Positions 56,222-64,000 of a stretch of 64,000 nucleotides of DNA are shown here, one piece after another. The stretch's first letter is position 1. Each line of letters opens with the position of its first letter. Position numbers and translations under genes: made by a program. The DNA comes from Bacteroidota bacterium (lineage in GTDB: Bacteria; Bacteroidota; Ignavibacteria; Palsa-1295): assembly GCA_021324685.1 (NCBI GenBank), contig JAJPIQ010000015.1:50656-114655 (forward strand), given 5' to 3'. The notes beneath the pieces are model-generated. The model was given only the letters and a program-made list of their open reading frames with translations. It ran no database searches and had not been told where the DNA came from.

Positions 56222-57076
56222 TTCCAGGAGCCGCTTCGCCTTGTCCATTTCCTTTTCCTGCTGCTTTGTAACAGTGGGGTATTCCAGATCGAGCGATTGT
56301 AATGTTTTGACGAGAATATTGCCGATCGCAACACGCGTGTACCATTTATGGTCGGAGGGAATGACGTACCACGGGGACCATGCGGTGCTCGTGTGCCGGA
56401 GCATCGCTTCGTAGGCCGACATATAATCGTTCCAAAACGTCCGCTCGTACACATCGGCGCTCGAAATTTTATAGTTCTTGTCTTTTTCGTCGATGCGGTC
56501 GAGGAGCCGCCTTCGTTGTTCGTCCTTCGAGATATGCAGGTAAAATTTCAGGACGGTAATGCCGTTGCGGGTCAGGTAGCGTTCGATCGCATTGATATCG
56601 TCATAGCGTTCGTTCCAGAGGTCTTTTTTTGCGGATCCTTTCGGAAGTTTCTCGTTGGCCAGGAGTTCCGGATGGACGCGCACCACCAGGACCTCTTCAT
56701 AATACGACCGATTGAAGATCCCGATGCGGCCGCGCTCTGGCAGGAGCCGCAGGGCACGCCACAGGAAATCGTGGTTTAATTCTTCGGAGCTGGGAACCCG
56801 AAAATTATGGACTTCGATGCCTTGCGGGTTCACTCCGGTGAGCACATGCTTAATGGCCCCATCTTTTCCCGCGGTGTCCATCGCCTGCAGGATCAGGAGC
56901 ACGCCATGGCGCCCCTGCGCAAAAAGCTTCGATTGTAATTCGGCGAGTTCTTCAATATCTTTCGTGAGTTTCGATTCGGCGCTTCGTTTGGAACGAAAAC
57001 CTGGCGTCCGGGACGGTTCGATCGCGTCCAAAGAAAAATCGCTGCCCGGGGCGACGAGAAAATGTTCGAGGTCCAT
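56210..57076 (-). CDS. Polyphosphate kinase 2 family protein
   Basis: The 288-residue PPK2 has Walker A LLILQAMDTAGKDGAIKHVL, FRVPSSEELNHDFLWRALRL, a lid/Walker B region PERGRIGIFNRSYYEEVLVV, and FYLHISKDEQRRRLLDRIDE. PPK2 enzymes move phosphate between polyphosphate and nucleotides (AMP/ADP or GDP). The length and FNRSYYEEVLVVRVHPE fit the polyphosphate:nucleotide phosphotransferase group. It is divergent from the SulP transporter. Confidence 0.93.
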   Translation of the reverse strand: MDLEHFLVAPGSDFSLDAIEPSRTPGFRSKRSAESKLTKDIEELAELQSKLFAQGRHGVLLILQAMDTAGKDGAIKHVLTGVNPQGIEVHNFRVPSSEELNHDFLWRALRLLPERGRIGIFNRSYYEEVLVVRVHPELLANEKLPKGSAKKDLWNERYDDINAIERYLTRNGITVLKFYLHISKDEQRRRLLDRIDEKDKNYKISSADVYERTFWNDYMSAYEAMLRHTSTAWSPWYVIPSDHKWYTRVAIGNILVKTLQSLDLEYPTVTKQQEKEMDKAKRLLEKEG

Positions 57077-57138
57077 GTCAGACTTGAATTATCTTTTCCG
57101 ATGGCACGTTCCCGTGTTTCTCTCTCTCCGATGCGATC

Positions 57139-58776
57139 TTGCCCATGTTCGTACCAAAACTGTTCACGACCCTTAGACATTACGATCGTAAAGCCTTTAT
57201 CGCGGATGCCACGGCGGGCGTGATCGTCGGGGTCGTAGCGCTGCCGCTGGCGATCGCCTTTGCGATCGCCAGCGGCGTTTCACCCGAGAAAGGAATTATT
57301 ACTGCGATCATCGCGGGATTTATTATTTCTGCGTTGGGCGGCAGCCGGGTGCAGATCGGCGGCCCGACCGGGGCGTTCGTGGTCGTTATTTACGGGGTGG
57401 TCCAAAAATTCGGCATCGATGGACTGATGATCACCACGATGCTTGCCGGTGTCGTGCTCGTCCTGATGGGAATTGCGAAATTTGGTGCGGTCATTAAATT
57501 CATTCCCGCGCCCGTCATCACGGGATTTACCAGTGGGATTGCCGTCATTATCTTTTCTTCGGAAGTTAAAGATTTTCTCGGCCTCAAAATGGGTACGGTC
57601 CCGGCAGAGTTCTTCGCGAAGTGGACGGCCTTTGGAGAGAGCATTTCGCTCATCAACCCCTGGGCGATCGCGGTCGCTATGCTTTCCCTCGCGATCATTA
57701 TATATTGGCCCCGTGTCTCACAAAAGATTCCTTCCCCATTTGTCGCACTGATCGTCATGACGACGATCGTACATATGTGTAATCTTCCGGTCGAGACGAT
57801 CGGGACTCGATTCGGCGTGATTTCCGGTGCGATCCCTGCGCCACAATTTCCCCATTTTAGTTTGGCACTGGTCCGTACGCTGATGCCTTCTGTTTTCACC
57901 GTTGCGATTTTGGGGGCCGTCGAGTCCCTTCTTTCCGCGGTGGTCTCGGATGGAATGATCGGCGGGAAGCACCGCTCGAATATGGAACTGGTCGCTCAGG
58001 GCATTGCGAATATCGCAAGCCCGCTTTTCGGGGGCATTCCGGCGACCGGTGCGATCGCCCGAACGACCACAAATATTAAAAGCGGGGGTCGCACGCCGAT
58101 CGCCGGTATTGTGCACGCGGTCACGCTCCTGCTGATTTTGCTGGCCTTCGGCGCGTGGGCGTCGCTCGTGCCGCTCGCCGTCTTAGCCGCGATCCTTGTC
58201 GTCGTTGCCTATAATATGAGCGAATGGAGGACGTTTCGTTCCCTGCTCCGGACCACGAAGAGCGATATTATCGTCTTACTCGCCACATTCGTGCTTACCG
58301 TTGTCGTCGATCTGACGGTCGCGATCGAAGTAGGGATGGTCCTTGCGGCGTTCCTCTTCATGCACCGCATGGCTACGGTCACCAATGTAAACGTCATCAC
58401 GCGCGAAATCGAGGATACCGAAGGTCCGTTCGAATGGGGAGGACTATCGATCCCGGACGACGTTCAAATTTATGAAATCAACGGTCCGTTTTTCTTCGGA
58501 GCGGCCGAGACGTTTACGCAGACAATGAGCTCCGTCGGTAAATTTCCTCGCGTGCTCATTGTCCGAATGCGCAATGTCCCGGCCATCGACGCGACCGGGA
58601 TGAAAGTCCTTGCCGATATCCAAAAACGGGTACTTCATGCGAAAGGCCGCTTTATTATTTCCGAAATTCATTCTCAGCCGTATCTCGCGCTCGAAAAGGC
58701 CGGGTTCCTCAAACAGCTCGGAGAAACGAACCTCGCGCCGACGATAGAAAAAGCGATCGAGAGCGCGATCGAATAA
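57139..58776 (+). CDS. SulP family anion transporter with STAS domain
   Basis: The 545-residue membrane protein has about 10-12 membrane segments, starting with DATAGVIVGVVALPLAIAFA, AIIAGFIISALGGSRVQIGG and GPTGAFVVVIYGVVQKFGID. A C-terminal STAS domain follows (VQIYEINGPFFFGAAETFTQ, VLIVRMRNVPAIDATGMKVL). SulP members carry sulfate, bicarbonate or dicarboxylates; the substrate is not readable. Start may be 57139 or 57145. Its 5' end lies 62 bp from the divergent ppk2 gene. Confidence 0.93.
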   Translation: MPMFVPKLFTTLRHYDRKAFIADATAGVIVGVVALPLAIAFAIASGVSPEKGIITAIIAGFIISALGGSRVQIGGPTGAFVVVIYGVVQKFGIDGLMITTMLAGVVLVLMGIAKFGAVIKFIPAPVITGFTSGIAVIIFSSEVKDFLGLKMGTVPAEFFAKWTAFGESISLINPWAIAVAMLSLAIIIYWPRVSQKIPSPFVALIVMTTIVHMCNLPVETIGTRFGVISGAIPAPQFPHFSLALVRTLMPSVFTVAILGAVESLLSAVVSDGMIGGKHRSNMELVAQGIANIASPLFGGIPATGAIARTTTNIKSGGRTPIAGIVHAVTLLLILLAFGAWASLVPLAVLAAILVVVAYNMSEWRTFRSLLRTTKSDIIVLLATFVLTVVVDLTVAIEVGMVLAAFLFMHRMATVTNVNVITREIEDTEGPFEWGGLSIPDDVQIYEINGPFFFGAAETFTQTMSSVGKFPRVLIVRMRNVPAIDATGMKVLADIQKRVLHAKGRFIISEIHSQPYLALEKAGFLKQLGETNLAPTIEKAIESAIE

Positions 58777-58838
58777 CGCTTCGACTGGAATTCCGGGAAA
58801 TCTCATGATGAAAGAGGATGTTTGCTTTTACTTCTGAA

Positions 58839-59615
58839 ATGGCGAATAAACATCTCACCGAACTCAAGAATAGACTTGTTTTTATCACGGGCGCTTCGAG
58901 CGGTATCGGGCGAGCGGCAGCGGAAGCGTTCGCCAGGGAAGGCGCAAGGTTGCTGCTCTGCGCACGCCGGATCGAACGGCTGAACGAGTTCAAAGCGCGG
59001 CACCCGAATACCGAGGTCCATGTGTTTCCTCTCGATGTGCGCGAGCGGCGGGCGGTGGAACACGCCCTCGAAACGCTGCCCGAAGCATGGAAGGAGATCG
59101 ATATTCTCATCAACAATGCAGGACTTTCGCGTGGGCTCGATGCATTTCAGGATGCTTCCCTCGAGGACTGGGAAGAAATGCTGGACACGAACGTCAAAGG
59201 CTTGCTCTATGTATCGCGAAAGATCGTTCCGGGTATGATCGCCCGAGGGCGCGGACATATCATCAATGTCGGTTCCATTGCCGGACATGAAGTCTATCCC
59301 AAGGGGAATGTTTATTGCGCTTCGAAATTTGCGGTCGATGCGATTACCAAAGGACTTCGACTGGACGTTGTCAACACCCCCCTGCGCGTAACGACGATCG
59401 ATCCCGGCCTCGTCGAGACCGAATTTTCCGACGTACGCTTTCACGGAGATACCGAGCGGGCCAAAGCGGTCTATAAAGGATTGGAACCATTACACCCGGA
59501 AGATATTGCCGAGACGATGGTCTGGTGCGCCACACGCCCCGCGCACGTCCAAATTGCGGAAATCGTTGTTTTCCCAACGCATCAGGCCTCGGCGGCGGTT
59601 GTGCACCGCACGTAA
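58839..59615 (+). CDS. Short-chain dehydrogenase/reductase (YdfG-like)
   Basis: The 258-residue SDR has the cofactor motif LVFITGASSGIGRAAAEAFA with an arginine-rich follow-up (LLLCARRIERL) favouring NADP. NNAGLSRGLDAF, catalytic Ser in INVGSIAGHEVYPKG, and YCASKF with Tyr/Lys are present. The C-terminal segment IDPGLVETEFSDVRFHGD is like YdfG/serine 3-dehydrogenase-type enzymes. Substrate unknown. ATG at 58839 is preferred to 58818 because it starts at the usual SDR N-terminus. Its end is in a perfect 18-bp tandem duplication. Confidence 0.92.
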   Translation: MANKHLTELKNRLVFITGASSGIGRAAAEAFAREGARLLLCARRIERLNEFKARHPNTEVHVFPLDVRERRAVEHALETLPEAWKEIDILINNAGLSRGLDAFQDASLEDWEEMLDTNVKGLLYVSRKIVPGMIARGRGHIINVGSIAGHEVYPKGNVYCASKFAVDAITKGLRLDVVNTPLRVTTIDPGLVETEFSDVRFHGDTERAKAVYKGLEPLHPEDIAETMVWCATRPAHVQIAEIVVFPTHQASAAVVHRT

Positions 59616-59636
59616 AATGTGCACCGCACGTAAAAA
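59601..59636. repeat. Perfect 18-bp tandem duplication at the SDR stop codon
   Basis: TGTGCACCGCACGTAAAA at 59601-59618 is repeated exactly at 59619-59636. The first copy holds the last codons and TAA of the SDR gene. The second is out of the gene. The copies share no mismatch, so the duplication is recent or maintained. Confidence 0.9.
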
Positions 59637-59641
59637 TCGTT

Positions 59642-59663
59642 GGGGCGCACTGCACTGCGCCCC
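59642..59663. terminator. Intergenic hairpin after the SDR gene
   Basis: GGGGCGCA at 59642-59649 pairs perfectly with TGCGCCCC at 59656-59663 around a six-base loop CTGCAC. It sits between the convergent SDR gene and the minus-strand gene ending at 59700. No strong T-run is adjacent, though ACATTTTTTC follows within 20 bases. It may stop transcription in both directions. Confidence 0.55.
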
Positions 59664-59699
59664 ATACATTCCCATTTACATTTTTTCTTGTTCGATCGT

Positions 59700-60431
59700 C
59701 TATTGCTCGATCGTCGTCACGGTATATCCCGAGCCGCCGATGCTCTCCGGGATGGGGCCCGCGCGCGGACTGATACCATATCCAGCCGTTTGATCGACGC
59801 CTTTTTCATTGTGGACATGCCATGCCGCGCCATGACGGTGCCGGAACGGACTGAAATACATTCGATCGTTCGCGACCGGAACATCGAATCCGCCGACGGT
59901 CACCACATTCGGCAGCGCATACGTCGCATAATAGTTGTTCACGTTCGTATCCGGCGATAACGCAAAGTGTTCCATCTGTACCGGCGCGGGAACGATCGCC
60001 ATCGTATCGACCGACGTTATCGTATCTACCGCCATCGCCATAACGTTACACCCGGAAGCGGGGTCCACCGAAGGACATAAGACCTTCGGTGGATCGTTCA
60101 CTGGTGGTGGATCGGCCGTTGGATCGTTGGAGGAACGATCGTTCCCAACGCCCACAGGATCGCTTTCCGGAACCGCTTTCTGCGGAGGGAACGCATGGAT
60201 CCCGAGGCCGCCGCCGGCCCCGACGCCAACGTGGATCGGTCCAAGACCGACGCCGACGTTACCGTTCGCATTGACCCCATGACTTCGCGAACCGCGATAG
60301 ACGGTCCGATAGACGACCCGCGTATGCCGCGCGCGAACACGACGGTGATGCACTCGGGCCTGAGCCGATCCCGGCGCCAGCCCTAAGGCCAGTCCCGCCG
60401 ATAATAACATGACAAAAATAAAACGTTTCAT
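59700..60431 (-). CDS. Exported Gly/Val/Pro-rich protein of unknown function
   Basis: The 243-residue protein has a signal peptide (MKRFIFVMLLSAGLALGLAP, cleavage near SAQA). A basic region RVHHRRVRARHTRVVYRTVY follows, then glycine-rich repeats (NGNVGVGLGPIHVGVGAGGG), a Pro/Asp-rich linker with two cysteines and a C-terminal part with conserved-looking His/Gly. No family recognised. It is divergent from the barrel gene at 60744. Confidence 0.7.
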   Translation of the reverse strand: MKRFIFVMLLSAGLALGLAPGSAQARVHHRRVRARHTRVVYRTVYRGSRSHGVNANGNVGVGLGPIHVGVGAGGGLGIHAFPPQKAVPESDPVGVGNDRSSNDPTADPPPVNDPPKVLCPSVDPASGCNVMAMAVDTITSVDTMAIVPAPVQMEHFALSPDTNVNNYYATYALPNVVTVGGFDVPVANDRMYFSPFRHRHGAAWHVHNEKGVDQTAGYGISPRAGPIPESIGGSGYTVTTIEQ

Positions 60432-60743
60432 AACTACTCCGATTTTATAGAATGATAACTATCGAATTTCTTCGAAATATCAGAGTACTCCTTCAGGCTC
60501 CGTACCAACATTAGGTAGCGGCTCGAAAGAAACCGTTGGCCCTGGGTTCTGAACATTGGATGAAAATTTTTTTAATAGCGCGCCTTTTTTTATCGTATTT
60601 TTGTCTCGCGATTTTCCACTGATGCAAAAAGTGGATAGAGTTATGGAACTTTTGAGTGTCGCATCGATGGAAGATTGTCGTGTTTCTGATGTCGTTTCTG
60701 ATGTGTGAACAGAAAAGATTGAATATATAGAAAGGGACCTCGA
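60432..60743. promoter_or_regulatory. Divergent intergenic region with repeat and hairpin
   Basis: The 312-base gap holds no convincing gene. GTTTCTGATGT is repeated at 60682-60692 and 60694-60704 (12-base period). A small stem CCACT...AGTGG lies near 60617-60635. It probably contains the promoters of both flanking exported-protein genes. Confidence 0.4.
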
Positions 60744-61547
60744 ATGCCTTGTTCTCCAAAAACGATCGTTGCTGCTGGCTCGATCGCCCTGTGTATTATT
60801 AGTTCCGCCGCATTTTCCCAGACGGACACCGTAAAACCCTATCGGCCTTCGTTTCAGGTCGGGAGCTTTAATTTTAGCGCGGCGGACCTGCGCGCGAATT
60901 ACACGTTCGGCTCCGGCTTTAATCAGTTCGGCCTGGGCGGCGGGTTGCAGACCGGGCCCCTCGGCGGGATGTCGCAGTTTCAGCTCGATCCGAGTTATCG
61001 CCATTATTCGAATGGTGGCAGCGGCGATATCGTCGATATCAACGCGATCTATTTTTGGAACCAGGACGCCTGGCGTTTCGGGCCCGTGGCCGGCTACCAT
61101 TGGAATACGTGGCAGAGCACCACCTCGTACTTCGGAATGAATTATACCGACAGCTATAATTCCCATGCCTGGAATTTCGGCGGGTACGCTCGATGGTTCC
61201 CGGAGTGCAATGTTACCGGTTCGCTGCACGCGGGATATGTCGCAGGCGATAACTCCGGACTCTATGCCGGGCTCGACCTCAGTTATTATTTCTGCCCGGA
61301 GTTCGATCTCTGCGGCGGGTTCGGGTATACGAGTTACGATTCCTGGAAGGTATTTTCGGTGCGAGGGGAGTACCAGGTCTCGCAAACCGTCCCGGTTGCC
61401 GTTTCGGCCGGATATAATTTTTCTTCGACTCCCAATAGCAACCAAGTTTCGCTCGGGCTCAAATACGAGTGGAACATTCCCACGGCCACGACGCTCGAGG
61501 ACCGGGACCGATACGGTTTGCTGACGGGATATGGATATCGATTTTAA
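60744..61547 (+). CDS. Outer-membrane beta-barrel protein
   Basis: The 267-residue protein has a signal peptide (TIVAAGSIALCIISSAAFSQ). A glycine/aromatic-rich barrel follows (FGSGFNQFGLGGGLQTGPLG, WNQDAWRFGPVAGYHWNTWQ, SLHAGYVAGDNSGLYAGLDL, YYFCPEFDLCGGFGYTSYD) and the end is LLTGYGYRF with C-terminal Phe, the usual barrel-assembly signal. Three cysteines in the barrel region are unusual for outer-membrane proteins. The start follows AAGGGACC. Confidence 0.82.
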   Translation: MPCSPKTIVAAGSIALCIISSAAFSQTDTVKPYRPSFQVGSFNFSAADLRANYTFGSGFNQFGLGGGLQTGPLGGMSQFQLDPSYRHYSNGGSGDIVDINAIYFWNQDAWRFGPVAGYHWNTWQSTTSYFGMNYTDSYNSHAWNFGGYARWFPECNVTGSLHAGYVAGDNSGLYAGLDLSYYFCPEFDLCGGFGYTSYDSWKVFSVRGEYQVSQTVPVAVSAGYNFSSTPNSNQVSLGLKYEWNIPTATTLEDRDRYGLLTGYGYRF

Positions 61548-61566
61548 GAATTTAAGAAAACTTTCG

Positions 61567-61618
61567 TATATTTGTTCTGACCCATACGCTTAGGGCCGGT
61601 GCCGTCCGGTACGGCCCT
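61567..61618 (+). promoter_or_regulatory. TATATTTG element followed by strong hairpin
   Basis: TATATTTG at 61567-61574 matches the -7 element TAnnTTTG known in Bacteroidetes. It lies 20 bases after the barrel gene stop. A hairpin at 61592-61618 (arm AGGGCCG paired with CGGCCCT, extended inner stem with one bulge) follows at once. If the promoter is real, the LuxR-type gene has a structured leader of about 210 bases; otherwise the hairpin terminates the barrel gene. Confidence 0.35.
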
Positions 61619-61794
61619 CGAGCATGTTCTTCCGCCCGCGTCCCGCGGGACTAATTCCAAATAGGAACGACCCTGGGAAGAAGCTGCGAATTGGTTGCGA
61701 TACGTAGTTCAGTTGCCAAAAAATAATTGGAGTGGTGTGGCAGGCAGCATGGCCGCCTGACCGTGCCTTGTCGCAACGAGTTTGTAGGAGAAAA

Positions 61795-62274
61795 GTGATC
61801 GTGTTGAAAAATGAAGTCGTGTTTCGTTCGGACCCCAGAATTCGACTGGTAGAAGGCGGATTCGCCGACACGGAGTTTGGTCCTGTGCTGGCGCGAGTGA
61901 AATCCGTTCCGTTGCCAGGATCCATTCCCGAGGGACCGCCTCCCAAGGGACGGATCACCATGAGGTCCACTCCACCCGCCACGATAAAACGGCGGAGAAA
62001 AAAGCGGCATTTAGCGTGGGAGCAGGCCGAACTTTCGAGCGGCGGCGTCTACGGACGCAACCTGGAGGCCATCGCCTGGGAATTCCCACAACTCACGCCG
62101 ATGGAAGCCCGGGTTTCGGCATTGGTCCGCGCAATGCTGCCCAGTTGGAAGATCGGAGAACTCTTAGGCATCACCGAAAAATCGGTCGAAAACTATCGCG
62201 TAAAAATCCGCCGGAAGACCGGCTGCTGCGACAAACGCCTTCATGCGCATTTAGCCGGCATTGGACCGAATTGA
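61795..62274 (+). CDS. LuxR-type HTH DNA-binding protein
   Basis: The 159-residue protein has a C-terminal LuxR/GerE-type helix-turn-helix (QLTPMEARVSALVRAMLPSW, KIGELLGITEKSVENYRVKI, RRKTGC). No receiver or ligand domain is in front, only a basic Pro-rich N-terminal part (IPEGPPPKGRITMRSTPPAT). The GTG at 61795 follows AGGAG by 4 bases, and a second GTG at 61801 by 10. An upstream ATG at 61732 gives no better N-terminus. Targets are unknown. Confidence 0.8.
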   Translation: MIVLKNEVVFRSDPRIRLVEGGFADTEFGPVLARVKSVPLPGSIPEGPPPKGRITMRSTPPATIKRRRKKRHLAWEQAELSSGGVYGRNLEAIAWEFPQLTPMEARVSALVRAMLPSWKIGELLGITEKSVENYRVKIRRKTGCCDKRLHAHLAGIGPN

Positions 62275-62666
62275 TGGGGTTTTGATGGGGTGATTTTTCC
62301 AATGCGAATGTAACTTTGCACCGTTCTTTTGCACCACGCGATGGCGCGTGGAGTTCTTGTTCTTTCTTAGACGAGCGGCATGGCCCAACCCGCGTTAAGC
62401 ACGATCAGCAATGGTCTGCGCAAATCGAGCCCTCCGTCCCCTTGACGCCAGAACGTAGCGACGATCTTCGGACCGACACCCCGAAAGAAGCTAAGTACGG
62501 TGAGACGGAATTCGAGGAATAATTATGCCCATCATCGTTCGCACCATTGGTGCTAAGGCGACACACATTCGTGACGTGAGGTGGGTGCTTTTCGGGAATT
62601 GTTCTCGAACGGAGGAGGCCGAAAATCCGCCAGAGAGTAGGCCGCAATAACCTTTTTTGAAGAGCA
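62275..62666. other. Gene-free region with hairpin-forming sequences
   Basis: This 392-base stretch between the LuxR-type gene and the small exported protein holds only weak frames. GCACC-ATT-GGTGC at 62541-62553 is a short stem, and the following part to 62588 recalls in outline the palindromic repeats at 63091 and 63893, with many substitutions. No gene is called. Confidence 0.45.
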
Positions 62667-63056
62667 ATGAAAGCATTAGATATAAAATCATTCGTGATCG
62701 GAATACTTATTACAGTAAGTATCGGTCTTTCTATAGGGTTTCGAGGAAAGCCATTGCTGTCAAATGATGGAGCAAGGCTGATGGGGCATTTTACTATAAA
62801 AGAGATGCATACTGATGGCAGTATTGGACACGACATCGGAGTAGCATCGATAAATGTTCTTCATATAATCCGGATTGAAACGAGCAATCATGGCGCACCG
62901 CAAGATGACGGTGCACATGGAGCAGCCACAAGCATTTATCTTACTGCAACTAGTGATATTAATCCCCAAAACTCGTCAAGAGATCATTTGATAGTAAGGG
63001 GAAATATCGATGAAGTGGAGACTGAAATAGCTGAAACTTTGGCTGGACGACCATAA
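62667..63056 (+). CDS. Small membrane-anchored or exported protein, unknown
   Basis: The 129-residue protein has an N-terminal hydrophobic segment (IKSFVIGILITVSIGLSIGF) and a soluble, His-rich part (DGARLMGHFTIKEMHTDGSI, RIETSNHGAPQDDGAHGAAT). It is lower in GC than most of the window. A palindromic repeat follows 35 bp after its stop. Not recognised. Confidence 0.65.
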   Translation: MKALDIKSFVIGILITVSIGLSIGFRGKPLLSNDGARLMGHFTIKEMHTDGSIGHDIGVASINVLHIIRIETSNHGAPQDDGAHGAATSIYLTATSDINPQNSSRDHLIVRGNIDEVETEIAETLAGRP

Positions 63057-63090
63057 CAACCGGAGTAAAATGAGAGCAATGATTTGACTC

Positions 63091-63136
63091 ACCCGCCCCT
63101 GGTCACGCCAGCACGCATTTGCGATGCGAGACGGGT
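63091..63136. repeat. Palindromic 46-bp repeat, copy A
   Basis: The element begins ACCCG and ends CGGGT, with an inner stem CGCAT/ATGCG around TTGCG. It matches copy B at 63893-63938 in 41 of 46 positions. It lies between two low-GC genes, upstream of the Lys/Cys-rich gene. Confidence 0.8.
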
Positions 63137-63167
63137 ACAAACTCATTAACGTAATTCATACGAAGTC

Positions 63168-63878
63168 ATGGCTGAATGCAATGGTTGGCACAATTTAAAT
63201 TTGGACTGGGTCGTTGAAAAAGGTTTGAAGGAAAAACTTACAGCGCAGGAACTTGCCAAACAGCTTAAAGATCTTGCCGAAGTAAAGAGCGGCGGTATAG
63301 CATCGGATGCTTCTTTGGAAAAAGCACTCGATAAAGCGTTAGCTGAAATTCAACAAAAAGCAGAGGAGTGGTGTAAAAAACAATTTTGTTTTGCCGGTAA
63401 ATGCAGGAATGTTGATTTTGATGTGCAAATACAGTCCTTTGAAGACGCATCCTACGAATGGACGGTCATGGTCTCCATTACGAAAATCGAATGCACCTGC
63501 AGCGACACGAATATCATTATCATCAGGCCCAAGGGTAAGAAACGTTCCGCCATTGCACTAAAGGAAAAAATGAAAGAAGGCGGCCTAACGCCCGGACAAA
63601 TTGAAAAAATTAACAATGCTAACTGTATCCTGTCTATCCGTAAGAAATCAAAAGTAACCGAAAAAGAGAATGAGAAAAAAGAGAAAATCCAAGAGGTAAA
63701 GATAATCAATTATGCTGAATGCATTCCGAATAAGGAGAAGCCTTGCGAAGAAGGCAAAAAATGCAAACTAATAAAATATTCCATTGGAGACGATGAAGAT
63801 ACCGGTAAGGAAGTAACAACGCCATTCGACATGGATGACCTGGAAGAAGGGTATTTTGTTCTCTGCGAATGCCGATAA
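63168..63878 (+). CDS. Lys/Cys-rich protein of unknown function
   Basis: The 236-residue protein has 13 or so cysteines in pairs and short clusters (WCKKQFCFAGKCRN, IECTCSD, CEEGKKCKL, CECR) and is rich in Lys and Glu (KKSKVTEKENEKKEKIQEVK). It has no signal peptide. The N-terminal half is helical (AQELAKQLKDLAEV); the cysteine spacing could bind a metal or form disulfides. Composition is very different from the rest of the window. It is bracketed by palindromic repeats A and B. No family recognised. Confidence 0.7.
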   Translation: MAECNGWHNLNLDWVVEKGLKEKLTAQELAKQLKDLAEVKSGGIASDASLEKALDKALAEIQQKAEEWCKKQFCFAGKCRNVDFDVQIQSFEDASYEWTVMVSITKIECTCSDTNIIIIRPKGKKRSAIALKEKMKEGGLTPGQIEKINNANCILSIRKKSKVTEKENEKKEKIQEVKIINYAECIPNKEKPCEEGKKCKLIKYSIGDDEDTGKEVTTPFDMDDLEEGYFVLCECR

Positions 63879-63892
63879 ATCCAAAAGTTTTA

Positions 63893-63938
63893 ACCCGCCT
63901 CTGATCACCCCAGCGCGCATTCGCGATGCGAGACGGGT
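63893..63938. repeat. Palindromic 46-bp repeat, copy B
   Basis: ACCCG at 63893 and CGGGT ending at 63938 enclose an inner CGCAT/ATGCG stem around TCGCG. Five mismatches separate it from copy A. It follows the Lys/Cys-rich gene by 14 bp. Confidence 0.8.
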
Positions 63939-64000
63939 ACTATTTAAAGAACTTTTAGCATGGGGAGAAGATCGAACATCCCGATAAAAGTAATTAAAAC

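Noticed and set aside
57240..57280. GCGATCGC words suggesting a HIP1-like genomic signature
   Set aside because: GATCG-rich words are explained by frequent ATC-GA/GC codon pairs here; I cannot count them genome-wide.
62316..62522. 68-codon frame before the small exported protein
   Set aside because: No recognisable domain or start signal and competing frames overlap it; treated as non-coding.
63091..63938. Canonical integron attC sites
   Set aside because: The repeats are palindromic and bracket low-GC genes, but GTTRRRY/RYYYAAC ends are missing and no integrase is in the window, so they are only called palindromic repeats.
63960..64000. ATG followed by 13 open codons to the right edge
   Set aside because: Too short to judge; it could be the start of the next gene but nothing supports it beyond an open frame.

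Overview
The window looks like chromosomal DNA from a moderately GC-rich, Gram-negative bacterium of the FCB group. Several secreted proteins end in a Por/type IX secretion (T9SS) C-terminal sorting domain with the YPNP/TPNP signature. Outer-membrane barrel and OmpA-type proteins are common, and a DUF4783 protein is present. Shine-Dalgarno sequences are clearly used at some starts, which fits a Kapabacteria/Ignavibacteria-like lineage better than classical Bacteroidetes. The lineage is inference. I recognise no rRNA, tRNA, CRISPR array or intact transposase.

Layout. 1-7.9 kb: surface polysaccharide genes (Wzi-like barrel cut by the window edge, SLBB export protein, UDP-GlcNAc 2-epimerase, UDP-HexNAc dehydrogenase) around a T9SS-sorted protein. 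8-18 kb: folE, then divergently a long Isc iron-sulfur cluster region (iscR, iscS, orf, iscU, iscA, hscB, orf, gmhA, hscA, sod, fdx, iscX, LON-domain protein). A near-perfect IscR type 1 operator palindrome lies between folE and iscR. 18-28 kb: a 41-residue basic protein, folP, yjbQ, a large T9SS-sorted repeat protein, a 49-residue protein, rRNA methyltransferase, lipoprotein, purM and recQ. 28-31 kb: a transsulfuration operon (cystathionine beta-synthase, gamma-lyase/synthase, lipoprotein). Upstream of it lies a gene-free stretch with two copies of a double-hairpin module. 32-42 kb: GH1-like hydrolase, MBOAT acyltransferase with SGNH partner, rplS, recN, folC and rho. 42.8-53.2 kb: a four-gene surface locus (DUF1800, DUF1501 with T9SS tail, a 1665-residue T9SS protein, an OmpA-type protein). 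53-60 kb: free-Met-sulfoxide reductase, homogentisate dioxygenase with NDH-2, PPK2, SulP transporter and SDR. 60-64 kb: accessory DNA with small secreted or unknown proteins, a LuxR-type HTH protein and two copies of a palindromic repeat bracketing a Lys/Cys-rich gene of atypical composition.

How the genes work together. The Isc genes form a complete assembly machine: sulfur donor IscS, scaffold IscU with its HscA-binding LPPVK motif, carrier IscA, chaperones HscA/HscB, ferredoxin and IscX. A lipopolysaccharide sugar isomerase, a superoxide dismutase and two unknown genes are built into the same run. folE, folP and folC cover three steps of folate synthesis at separate places. The most unusual items are the duplicated double-hairpin module at 31.2-31.45 kb, the IscR-type operator with the composite isc operon, the DUF1800/DUF1501/giant/OmpA locus, several tandem duplications exactly at gene ends, and the repeat-bracketed genes at the right end.
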